The position numbers were made by a program, and so were the translations under genes. From the NCBI GenBank assembly GCA_046295655.1, contig JBKBMT010000005.1, forward strand, positions 10,906 through 74,905: DNA of 64,000 bases, in the 5' to 3' direction. The stretch comes from JBKBMT01 sp046295655 (GTDB taxonomy: Bacteria; Pseudomonadota; Alphaproteobacteria; Rhodobacterales; Rhodobacteraceae). Below, one piece after another: positions 26,987-35,388 of the stretch (its first letter is position 1; each line of letters opens with the position of its first letter). The notes below the pieces were generated by a model, which searched no databases, was not told the origin of the DNA, and saw only the letters and a program-made list of their open reading frames with translations.

Positions 26987-27596
26987 CCTGACCTTCTACA
27001 CCAATCCGCGCTCGCGCGGCGCGGGGGTGCGCTCGATGCCCGAGGAAGTCGGCGCCCCCTACGCGACGGTCCTGATGGAGTTCGGAGAGCCAATGCAGGC
27101 GGACTGGTTCCGCGATCTCAACCCGATGGCCAAGGTTCCGGTCCTGCGGCACGGCTCTCAGGTCGTGACCGAGACGGCCGCAATCTGCGTCTGCCTGGCC
27201 GACGCATTCCCCGACGCCCGGCTTGCGCCCGCGCCGGACAGTCGCAGTGCCCATTTCCGCTGGCTGATGTTTTTTGCCGGCCCGCTGGAGGCGGCGGTCA
27301 CCGACCGCGCGCTGGGGCTCGAGGTGCCGGCCGAACGCCGCGGCATGGTCGGCTCCGGCGACTGCGAGCGGACCGTGGCCGCGCTGGAAGGGGCGGTTTC
27401 CACCACGCCCTTCCTGGCCGGAGAGGTGTTCACCGCCGCCGATGCCGATGTCGGATCCCAGGTCGGGTGCGGCCTTCGGTTCGGCACCCTGCCCGACCGG
27501 CCGGCGCTGCGCGACTTCTGGTCGCGGCTCGAGGCGCGCCCGGCGCAGCGACGCGCGGCCGAACTCGACATGCTCGCACAGAAGGAGATGCCATGA
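26979..27596 (+). CDS. Glutathione S-transferase family protein
   Basis: A 205-residue two-domain GST. The thioredoxin-fold half begins MADLTFYTNPRSRGAGVRSM; the conserved cis-proline and glutathione-binding region is NPMAKVPVLRHGSQVVTETA. The alpha-helical half ends with the N-capping-type FTAADADVGSQVG. The usual Ser/Tyr/Cys catalytic position sits within NPRSRGAG, but which residue acts cannot be decided. The ATG has an AGAGGAAGAGAG site and overlaps the previous gene. The next gene's ATG overlaps its TGA. Confidence 0.88.
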   Translation: MADLTFYTNPRSRGAGVRSMPEEVGAPYATVLMEFGEPMQADWFRDLNPMAKVPVLRHGSQVVTETAAICVCLADAFPDARLAPAPDSRSAHFRWLMFFAGPLEAAVTDRALGLEVPAERRGMVGSGDCERTVAALEGAVSTTPFLAGEVFTAADADVGSQVGCGLRFGTLPDRPALRDFWSRLEARPAQRRAAELDMLAQKEMP

Positions 27597-27961
27597 CCGC
27601 CCGCCTGTCCGAAACCGACCGGAACGCCGCCCTTCCCGCATTGGGCGACACCGGGTGGGCCGCCGTGCCCGACCGCGACGCGATCCGCAAGGTCTGGAAG
27701 TTCCGCAACTTCTCGGAAGCCTGGGGGTTCATGTCGCGGGTGGCGCTGACCGCCGAGAAGATGAACCATCACCCCGAATGGCGGAACGTCTACAACACCG
27801 TGGATGTCACGCTGACCACCCACGACTGCGGGGGTCTCAGCGAACTGGACATCCGTCTGGCACAGGCGATGGACCGGCTGGCCGGGGCGGCCGAGGTTCA
27901 GCGCGACCACGGCGCGCCGATCCTCAGCCTGTGCGAAGAACGCGCGGCGGGCCGTCGCTAG
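27593..27961 (+). CDS. phhB: Pterin-4a-carbinolamine dehydratase
   Basis: It dehydrates the 4a-hydroxytetrahydropterin formed by aromatic amino acid hydroxylases, and related proteins have been linked to molybdopterin metabolism. The 122-residue product has the diagnostic MNHHPEWRNVYNTVDVTLTT followed by HDCGGLSELDIRLAQAMD. The start overlaps the GST stop (ATGA) and has GAAGGAG upstream. No phenylalanine hydroxylase is in the window. Its TAG and the convergent gabT TAG form one CTAG palindrome, so the two genes have no intergenic space. Confidence 0.92.
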   Translation: MTARLSETDRNAALPALGDTGWAAVPDRDAIRKVWKFRNFSEAWGFMSRVALTAEKMNHHPEWRNVYNTVDVTLTTHDCGGLSELDIRLAQAMDRLAGAAEVQRDHGAPILSLCEERAAGRR

Positions 27962-29259
27962 GCCGCTGTGGCAACCCGCGTGATCGCCGCCTCGACCGAA
28001 GCTTCGATGATGTCCAGTGCCTCGTCCACCTGCTCGAACGGGGTGGTCAGGGGCGGCAGAAGACGGACGACGTTGCCGTGCATCCCGCAGGAGATCATGA
28101 TCAGACCGCGCGCCTCGGCTTCGGCGATGATCGCATTGGTCAGCGCTGCGTCCGGCTTGCGGCTGGCCCGGTCCGTGACCAGCTCGAAGGCGATCATGGC
28201 GCCCTTTCCGCGGATGTTCCCGATCGGCTCCATCCCCTGACGGTCAGCCAGCGCCCGGAGCCGCGCGGTGATCCGGTCGCCGATCTCGGACGCGCGGGCG
28301 CAAAGATCTTCCTCTTCGATCACGTCGAGAACGGCATGGGCCGCAGCGATGGCCAGCGGATTTCCGGCATAGGTCCCGCCGAGCCCCCCGACCGGAGCAG
28401 AGTCCATCACCTCGGCCCGGCCGGTGACCGCCGACAGGGGGAAGCCGCCCGCAAGCCCCTTGGCCATGGTGACCAGATCGGCGGCGATACCGGCATGTTC
28501 GATGCAGAACATCCGCCCGGTGCGCGCCATGCCCGCCTGGATCTCGTCGGCGATCAGCAGGATGCCGTGCTCGTCGGCGCGCGCCCGAAGCGCCCGCAGG
28601 AATTCGGGCGAGGCGACGTTGAACCCGCCTTCGCCCTGCACCGGTTCGACGATGAAGGCGGCGACACGCCTTGGGTCGATCGAGGACAGAAGCAGCATGT
28701 CGAGCGTCCGCAGCGCGTCGTCAACGCTGACGCCATGATATTCCGACGGGAAGGGCACGTGGAAGATCTCGCCGGGAAAGGGCCCGAAGCCCGCCTTGTA
28801 GGGCTTGACCTTGCCGGTCAGCGCCATGCCCAGCAGGGTGCGGCCGTGAAACCCGCCGCCGAAGGCGATGACCCCGGTGCGGCCGGTATGCGCCCTGGCG
28901 ATCTTGACCGCATTCTCGACGGCCTCGACCCCTGTGGTGACCAGCAGCGTCTTCTTCGGGAAGTCGCCGGGAACGATGGCGTTCAGCCGTTCCGCCAGCC
29001 GCAGGTAGCCCTCGTAGGGGGCCACGTTGAACGAGGTGTGGGTGAAGGCCTGCGCCTGTTCGGCGACCGCGGCCATGACCTTCGGATGCCGGTGGCCGGT
29101 GTTGTTCACCGCAATACCGGCGGCAAAGTCGATGTAGCGCTTGCCTTCGACATCCCACAGCTCGGCATTTTCGGCCCGGGCGGCATAGATGCTGCGGGTG
29201 GCGACGCCCGGTGCGACGGCGGCGGACTGGCGGGCGCGAAGGTCGGCGTTGGTGGTCAT
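27958..29259 (-). CDS. gabT: 4-aminobutyrate aminotransferase (class III)
   Basis: It transfers the amino group of GABA to 2-oxoglutarate, giving succinate semialdehyde. The 433-residue length and sequence fit class III: GKRYIDFAAGIAVNNTGHRH, GVEAVENAVKIARAHTGR, GFHGRTLLGMALTG, the PLP-binding ADEIQ (Asp238), and the Schiff-base Lys267 in TMAKGLAGGFPLSAV. It is close to GabT but acetylornithine or other omega-amino acid preference cannot be excluded. No succinate-semialdehyde dehydrogenase is adjacent. The ATG at 29259 follows GGGGGATTC-type sequence with a weak ribosome site. Confidence 0.9.
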   Translation of the reverse strand: MTTNADLRARQSAAVAPGVATRSIYAARAENAELWDVEGKRYIDFAAGIAVNNTGHRHPKVMAAVAEQAQAFTHTSFNVAPYEGYLRLAERLNAIVPGDFPKKTLLVTTGVEAVENAVKIARAHTGRTGVIAFGGGFHGRTLLGMALTGKVKPYKAGFGPFPGEIFHVPFPSEYHGVSVDDALRTLDMLLLSSIDPRRVAAFIVEPVQGEGGFNVASPEFLRALRARADEHGILLIADEIQAGMARTGRMFCIEHAGIAADLVTMAKGLAGGFPLSAVTGRAEVMDSAPVGGLGGTYAGNPLAIAAAHAVLDVIEEEDLCARASEIGDRITARLRALADRQGMEPIGNIRGKGAMIAFELVTDRASRKPDAALTNAIIAEAEARGLIMISCGMHGNVVRLLPPLTTPFEQVDEALDIIEASVEAAITRVATAA

Positions 29260-29332
29260 GGCGAATCCCCCTGTTTGCGTCCCGATCCTAACGGCGTTCA
29301 ATATCCTGAGCAAACCCAAACACGATATGGCC

Positions 29333-31996
29333 TCATGCCCGGTTGCGCGCAGGATTCTGAGCAGACTTTCGCCAGCGAGCCACGCGGCTGTCGAAGTCGA
29401 GGATCAAGAGCACCGCAACCCCGAGCCCCGCGCAGGCGGCAAGCTCGGCCAGCGAAAGGCCGACGGTCCCGAACAGCGCCTGCATCGGCGGTGCCCAGGT
29501 GAAGGCCGCCTGCAACGCGCAGACCAGAAGCACGGCGATCAGCACCGCCGGCGTGCCGCGCACCCCTTCCCAGGTCAGCGCGGTGCCCAGCCGGTAGCGG
29601 ATCGAGAACAGGTAGAACACCTCCATCGCCACAAGCGCATTGGTCGCGACGGTGCGGGCACGGTCGATGTCGGCGCCCAGCGCCTGCGCAGCCTCGAAAC
29701 TGCCGAACACCCCTGCGGCGAACAGCATCGACACCAGAAACACCCGCCACAGCACGAAGCGCGAAAGGATCGGCGCGTCGCGACGCCGGGGCGGGCGGCG
29801 CATCACATCGCGTTCCGGACCCTCGAAGGCCAAGGCCATGGCAAGCGCCACCGACGAGACCATGTTGACCCAGAGGATCTGCAACGGCGTGATCGGCAGG
29901 GTCAGCGCGAACAGCACCGCGAGGATCAGGCTGATGCTCTCGCCGCCGTTCACCGGCAACAGGAACGACACGACCTTGCGCAGGTTCGCCTGAACCGTGC
30001 GCCCGCGCCGGACCGCCTCGGCGATCGAGGCAAAGTTGTCGTCGGTCAGGACCAGATCGGCGGCCTCGCGGGTGGCGGCGGATCCCTTGAGCCCCATCGC
30101 GATCCCGGCGTCGGCGCGGGCCAGCGCCGGCGCATCATTCACACCGTCGCCGGTCATCGCCACCACGGCACCGCCGGCCTGAAGCGCCGTCACCAGTCGC
30201 AGCTTGTGTTCGGGCGATGTCCGGGCAAAGACATCGACCCCGTCCACCGCCTGGGCAAGCGTCGCGTCGTCCATCGCCTCGATCTCGGCCCCGGTCAGCA
30301 CCCTTTCGGTGCGGCGCAACCCGATCTGGCGCCCGATCGCGGCTGCGGTGCCGGCGTGGTCGCCCGTGATCATCTTCACCGCGATCCCGGCGGCGTGGCA
30401 GTCGGCCACCGCCTCGACAGCCTCGGGGCGCGGCGGGTCGATAAGCCCGGCAAGGCCGACGAAGGTCAGCTCCGCAAGGTCGCCGTGATCGAGCGTCGGC
30501 CCATGCTTCGGCGCCAGGGCAAAGGCCAGAACCCGCTGCCCTGCGGCGGCGACGGAGTCGGCCGTCTCGTGCCAGGCATCGGGGTCGATCGGGGCCGTGC
30601 CATCGGCGGTCAGGACGCCCGCACACAACGGCAGGATTGCCTCCGGCGCGCCCTTGACGAGGATCTCGCCGCCATGCAGGACGGCCATGTAGCGGGTCCG
30701 GGAATCGAACGGCAGCGTGGCCACGGGCGCAGGACGATCGTCCCAGTCGGCGCCGGCACGGCCGGCAAAGGCCAGCAGGGCACCCTCCATCGGGTCGCCC
30801 TCGGTGCGCCAGCCGTCCTCCTCGTCCCGAACCAGGGCCGCGGTGTTGCACAGGGCCGCTATGCGGGCCATGGCGGCGGTGGTCGGATCCGGGTCTTGCA
30901 CCGCACCTTCGGGCGCATAACCCTGCCCTTCGACCCCATGCGCGCCGGTGGCCGTGACGACCTGGGTCACGACCATCTCGTTGCGGGTCAGGGTGCCGGT
31001 CTTGTCCGAACAGATCACCGACAGCGCGCCCAGCGTCTCGATGGCCGGCAGGCGGCGGACAATCGCATGCCGGCGCGCCATGACCTGAACGCCGATCGCC
31101 AGCGTCACGGTCAGGACGGCCGGCAGGCCTTCGGGGATCGCGGCGACGAACAGGCCGACGACGATCATGAAGCCCTCGGCAAAGGGCATGCCGCGCACCA
31201 GCACCGTCAGTGCGAGGACGGCGGCGGCCACCACGAGGACAAAGGCGGTGATCTGCCGCGCGAGACGCCCCATGGCCACGGTCAGCGGGGTCTCCAGACG
31301 CTCGACGCCAGCGATCATGCCGCTGATCCGGCCGATCTCGGTGGCCGGACCTGTTGCTGTGACGACGCCGGTCGCGGTGCCTTCGACGACCATCGTGCCC
31401 GAGAAGGCCATGCCCTTGCGGTCGCCCGGCAGCGCCTCGGCCGGGGCCGTTCCGGTCGATTTTCGGACCGGGACGGATTCGCCGGTCAGGATTGCCTCCT
31501 CGACCGTCAGGCCCTGCACATCGACCAGCCGCAGGTCGGCGGGCACACGGTCGCCGGCTTCCAGCCAGACCCGATCGCCGGGGACCAGTTCCTCGGCCGG
31601 CAGGGTGATGCGGGTGCCGTCGCGCCAGACCGCGGCCTGAGGGGCCAGCATCTGCCGCAATGCCGCCAGGGCCTGCTCGGCCCGGCCTTCCTGTACGAAG
31701 CCGATGATCGTGTTGGCCAGCACCACAGCGAGGATGACGCCGGTATCGACCCAGTGTCCCAGAAGCGCGGTGATCCCGGCCGCGGCCAGCAGCACGAGGA
31801 TCAGCAGGTTGTCGAACTGGCGCAGGAAACGGACCAGCGCACCGGGCCGTGGCGGTTCAGGCAGGCGGTTCGGCCCATGCCGGGCCATCCGCGCCGCGGC
31901 TTCGGCGGCCGACAGGCCTCGGTCCGGGCTATCGAATGCGGCGGCAACCTCACGCGCCGATAGCGCCCATGGTGGTTCTGCGGGTCGGTCGGTCAT
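29333..31996 (-). CDS. Cation-transporting P-type ATPase (P2A-like)
   Basis: An 887-residue P2-type pump. N-terminal cation-ATPase domain (GLSAAEAAARMARHGPNRLP), actuator with LTGESVPV, transmembrane-4 motif PEGLPAVLTVTLAIG, phosphorylation site Asp331 in SDKTGTLTRNEMVVT, nucleotide-binding VKGAPEAILPLC, the hinge MTGDGVNDAPAL, and a six-span C-terminal block. The PEGLP motif and length place it with bacterial Ca2+/Mn2+-type or related P2 pumps; the ion is not determined. It is flanked by gabT (73 bp away) and dnaE2 (41 bp away), without an obvious partner or regulator. Confidence 0.92.
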   Translation of the reverse strand: MTDRPAEPPWALSAREVAAAFDSPDRGLSAAEAAARMARHGPNRLPEPPRPGALVRFLRQFDNLLILVLLAAAGITALLGHWVDTGVILAVVLANTIIGFVQEGRAEQALAALRQMLAPQAAVWRDGTRITLPAEELVPGDRVWLEAGDRVPADLRLVDVQGLTVEEAILTGESVPVRKSTGTAPAEALPGDRKGMAFSGTMVVEGTATGVVTATGPATEIGRISGMIAGVERLETPLTVAMGRLARQITAFVLVVAAAVLALTVLVRGMPFAEGFMIVVGLFVAAIPEGLPAVLTVTLAIGVQVMARRHAIVRRLPAIETLGALSVICSDKTGTLTRNEMVVTQVVTATGAHGVEGQGYAPEGAVQDPDPTTAAMARIAALCNTAALVRDEEDGWRTEGDPMEGALLAFAGRAGADWDDRPAPVATLPFDSRTRYMAVLHGGEILVKGAPEAILPLCAGVLTADGTAPIDPDAWHETADSVAAAGQRVLAFALAPKHGPTLDHGDLAELTFVGLAGLIDPPRPEAVEAVADCHAAGIAVKMITGDHAGTAAAIGRQIGLRRTERVLTGAEIEAMDDATLAQAVDGVDVFARTSPEHKLRLVTALQAGGAVVAMTGDGVNDAPALARADAGIAMGLKGSAATREAADLVLTDDNFASIAEAVRRGRTVQANLRKVVSFLLPVNGGESISLILAVLFALTLPITPLQILWVNMVSSVALAMALAFEGPERDVMRRPPRRRDAPILSRFVLWRVFLVSMLFAAGVFGSFEAAQALGADIDRARTVATNALVAMEVFYLFSIRYRLGTALTWEGVRGTPAVLIAVLLVCALQAAFTWAPPMQALFGTVGLSLAELAACAGLGVAVLLILDFDSRVARWRKSAQNPARNRA

Positions 31997-32037
31997 GCTG
32001 CCAGATTGCCCCGCCGCGCTGCGGCATGCCAGCGCTT

Positions 32038-35000
32038 TCAGTGAAAATCGCGACTCTGGAAAAGCGTCTTTGCCTGGTCGCGGGGGTGCATCGCGCGGGG
32101 GGCGGCGCGCCCCTGCACCGGGCGCCGCGCCTCGTCGGCGCGGCCGCCGGTCGGGTCGATCGCCGCCTCGGCCCCCTCGGTCAGGCGGGACAGGTCGGCC
32201 GACAGATCCTCGACCGTCTCGGCAATGACATGCACCACCGCCCCCTCCCGCTGCACCCGGCCGGTGACGCGCATCAGTCGCGACCCGATCACCGCCCGGC
32301 GGTTCGCCTGATAGATCTTCGGCCAGACGATCACATTGGCCACTCCGGTCTCGTCCTCCAGCGTGACGAAGATCACGCCAGAGGCGGTGCCGGGCCGCTG
32401 GCGGCAGATGACCAGACCGCAGACCTGCACCCGCCCGCATGCCTCGATCAGCCTGTCGTGGGCGACAAGCCCGGGGAAGGCGGGGCGCAGCAGTTCCATC
32501 GGATGGGCCCGCAGGCTGAGCCGCAGCACGAGATAATCCTCGATCATCTCCTCGCCCAGCGTCATGCCGGGCAGCACGACCTCGGGTTCGGCGATCCCTT
32601 CTCCGGCCGCACCGAACAGCGGCAAGGGCGCCGGCGCCCGCAGTCCCCGCACCGCCCACAACCCGTCGCGCCGGTTCAGGCCGATGCAGGTAAAGCCGTC
32701 GGCCTCGGCCAGCCGTTCCAGCGTCGCCGGCGGAACCCCGGCCCGCCGCCAGAGGCTTTCGACATCGGGATAGCCGTTGGCGCGGGCCGCGACGATCCAG
32801 GCCGCATCCTCCTGCCGCAGCCCCTTGATCTGGCGGAGCCCCAGGCGCAACGCCAGCCGCCCGTCGGCGCGCCGTTCCAGCGTGTTGTCCCATTGGGAAT
32901 GATTCGCCGAGACCGGCCGCACCTCGACCCCGTGTTCGCGCACATCGCGCACGATCTGGGCCGGGGCGTAGAAGCCCATCGGCTGCGAATTGAGCAGCGC
33001 ACAGGCAAAGGCGGCCGGATGGTGCCGCTTCATCCAGGCCGAGGCATAGACCAGAAGCGCGAAGCTGGCGGCGTGACTTTCGGGGAAGCCGTATTCGCCG
33101 AAGCCCTCGATCTGGGCAAAGCAGCGGTCGGCGAAATCGGGGGCATAGCCGCGTTCCAGCATGCCGGAGACGAAACGGTCGCGGAAGGTGCCGATGGTGC
33201 CCATCCTGCGGAAGGTGGCAAGGCTGCGGCGCAGACGGTCCGCCTCTTCCGGGGTGAAACCTGCGGCCACGACCGCGATCTGCATTGCCTGTTCCTGGAA
33301 CAGCGGCACCCCCAGCGTGCGTTCCAGAACCGGCCGGAGGTCACCTGCTGGCAGGTCCACCGGTTCCTTCCCCTGTCTGCGGTTGATGTAGGGATGCACC
33401 ATGCCGCCCTGGATCGGGCCGGGGCGGACGATGGCGACCTCGATCACCAGATCGTAGAAGCAGCGCGGCCGCATCCGGGGCAGGAAGTTCATCTGCGCCC
33501 GGCTTTCCACCTGGAAGACCCCGATCGCATCGGCGCGGCAGAGCATGTCGTAGGTTTCGGGATCCTCCCGCGGCACGGTTTCCAGATCCAGCCGCGGCCC
33601 GCCGTGGGCCGCGATCAGGTCGAACCCCTTGCGCAGGCAGGTCAGCATCCCCAGAGCCAGGATATCGACCTTGAGGATGCCCAGCGCGTCGATGTCGTCC
33701 TTGTCCCATTCGATCACCGTGCGCCCCTCCATCGCCGCATTCTCGATCGGGCAGAGCGCGTCGAGCCGGTCGCGGGTGATGACGAAGCCGCCGACGTGCT
33801 GGCTCAGGTGACGCGGAAAGCCGATGATCTGGCCGATCAGATCGAGCGTCAGCCGCAGCCGCCGGTCCCCGAGATCGAGTCCCAGTGCCTGCAGCCGCGC
33901 CGGATCGGGCGCCGCAGCCGACCAGCCCCATTCCAACCCCGCAATGGCGGCGCAGAGATCGTCCGACAGGCCCATTGCCCGGCCGACCTCGCGGATCGCG
34001 GCGCGGCTGCGGAAATGGATGACCGTCGCGGTCAGGCCGGCCCGGTGGCGGCCATAGCGGTCGTAGATGTGCTGGATCACCTCCTCGCGCCGCTCGTGTT
34101 CGAAATCCACGTCGATGTCCGGCGGCTCGCCGCGCGCCTCGGACATGAAGCGTTCGAACACCATGGTGATCGTGTCGGGCGCGACCTCGGTGATGCCCAG
34201 GGCATAGCAGATCACCGAATTGGCCGCCGATCCCCGCCCCTGACAGAGGATGCCGCGGGCGCGGGCGAATTCGACTATGTCGTGCACGGTCAGGAAATAG
34301 GCGGCGAAGCCGAGGTTGCGGATGATGCGCAACTCCTTCACCACCCGCTCCATCGTCGCCGAGGGCGCGCCGGCGGGATAGCGCCGCCGGAGCCCTGCCG
34401 CGGTCAGCCGTTCCAGCCGCGCCTGGGGTGCCTCGCCGTCGGCGATCTCGTCGGGATACTGATAGCTCCGCTCGTCCAGGCTGAAGCCGCAGCGCGCGGC
34501 GATTTCCAGCGTGCGGCGGATCGCGGCCGGGTGGTCGCGGAACACCCGTGCCATCTCGGCGGGGGGTTTCAGCCGGCGTTCGGCATTGGGCAGGGCATGG
34601 CGACCCAGCCGGTCGATGGTGGTGCGCAGGCGGATGCAGCTCAGCACATCGGCAAGCCGGCGTCGCGATCCGTGATGCATCAGCACGTCGCCCGTGGCCA
34701 CCATCGGCATGCCGGCCGCCTGCGACAGCGCCAGCAGCGCCGCCAGCCTGTCGCTGTCGCGCCCGTCGTGGCGCGGCACGGCGCCCAGATAGCAGGCGCC
34801 CGGGAAACGGCGGGCCATGGCGCGCAGATCCGCCGCGCAGGCACGGGACGCCGGCCCAAGCGGATCCGGCGGAAGCGCGATCAGCACCATGCCGTCACAT
34901 CCGTCCATCAGGTCGGCGCGGTCGAGGTGGCACGCGCCCTTGCCGGCACGCAGCTTGCCGCGGCTCAGCAGGTGCGACAGCGCCGCATAGCCCACCCGGT

Positions 35001-35388
35001 GCATCGGCAGCGCCACCCAGTCCACCGCACTGTCGCGCAGCACCAGCCGCGCCCCGACGATCAGCCGCGGCAGCGGCCCGGACGGCGGCGCGGCAAGCGG
35101 GGTGCGGGTGCCGAAATCCTGCCGGCTGGACGGGTCGTGCCGGGACTGCGACCGGATCGGCAGCGCTGCCGCCCCGGCCTCGCGCATCCGGGCCAGTTCG
35201 CGCAGGGCGACGTGGGCGCGCACCACACCGGCCAGGGAATTGCGGTCGGTGATGGCGATTGCGGCAAGGCCAAGCTCGGCGGCCCGCGTCACCAGTTCCT
35301 CGGGGTGCGAGGCGCCGGTCAGGAAGGTGAAGTTCGAGGTCACGCACAGTTCGGCATAGCCCTCGGCGGGTGCGCGGCGGCGGGTCAT
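32038..35388 (-). CDS. dnaE2: Error-prone DNA polymerase III alpha subunit DnaE2
   Basis: The translesion polymerase of the SOS mutasome, working with ImuB. The 1116-residue protein starts with the PHP domain (YAELCVTSNFTFLTGASHPE, ITDRNSLAGVVRAH), followed by the palm with the catalytic Asp pair in EPPDIDVDFEHERRE, the fingers, HhH and an OB domain (VCGLVICRQRPGTASGVIFV). The C-terminus is the DnaE2-type VVHVIAETVEDLS. Between about residues 83 and 115 is an extra Ser/Arg/Pro-rich stretch (PIRSQSRHDPSSRQDF) not expected in the PHP domain. The ATG overlaps the imuB stop (TGATG), so translation is coupled and shares the upstream LexA control. Confidence 0.94.
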   Translation of the reverse strand: MTRRRAPAEGYAELCVTSNFTFLTGASHPEELVTRAAELGLAAIAITDRNSLAGVVRAHVALRELARMREAGAAALPIRSQSRHDPSSRQDFGTRTPLAAPPSGPLPRLIVGARLVLRDSAVDWVALPMHRVGYAALSHLLSRGKLRAGKGACHLDRADLMDGCDGMVLIALPPDPLGPASRACAADLRAMARRFPGACYLGAVPRHDGRDSDRLAALLALSQAAGMPMVATGDVLMHHGSRRRLADVLSCIRLRTTIDRLGRHALPNAERRLKPPAEMARVFRDHPAAIRRTLEIAARCGFSLDERSYQYPDEIADGEAPQARLERLTAAGLRRRYPAGAPSATMERVVKELRIIRNLGFAAYFLTVHDIVEFARARGILCQGRGSAANSVICYALGITEVAPDTITMVFERFMSEARGEPPDIDVDFEHERREEVIQHIYDRYGRHRAGLTATVIHFRSRAAIREVGRAMGLSDDLCAAIAGLEWGWSAAAPDPARLQALGLDLGDRRLRLTLDLIGQIIGFPRHLSQHVGGFVITRDRLDALCPIENAAMEGRTVIEWDKDDIDALGILKVDILALGMLTCLRKGFDLIAAHGGPRLDLETVPREDPETYDMLCRADAIGVFQVESRAQMNFLPRMRPRCFYDLVIEVAIVRPGPIQGGMVHPYINRRQGKEPVDLPAGDLRPVLERTLGVPLFQEQAMQIAVVAAGFTPEEADRLRRSLATFRRMGTIGTFRDRFVSGMLERGYAPDFADRCFAQIEGFGEYGFPESHAASFALLVYASAWMKRHHPAAFACALLNSQPMGFYAPAQIVRDVREHGVEVRPVSANHSQWDNTLERRADGRLALRLGLRQIKGLRQEDAAWIVAARANGYPDVESLWRRAGVPPATLERLAEADGFTCIGLNRRDGLWAVRGLRAPAPLPLFGAAGEGIAEPEVVLPGMTLGEEMIEDYLVLRLSLRAHPMELLRPAFPGLVAHDRLIEACGRVQVCGLVICRQRPGTASGVIFVTLEDETGVANVIVWPKIYQANRRAVIGSRLMRVTGRVQREGAVVHVIAETVEDLSADLSRLTEGAEAAIDPTGGRADEARRPVQGRAAPRAMHPRDQAKTLFQSRDFH

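Noticed and set aside
29189..31963. A 924-codon plus-strand frame
   Set aside because: Antisense to gabT and the P-type ATPase, with His/Arg/Gly-rich composition typical of shadow frames.
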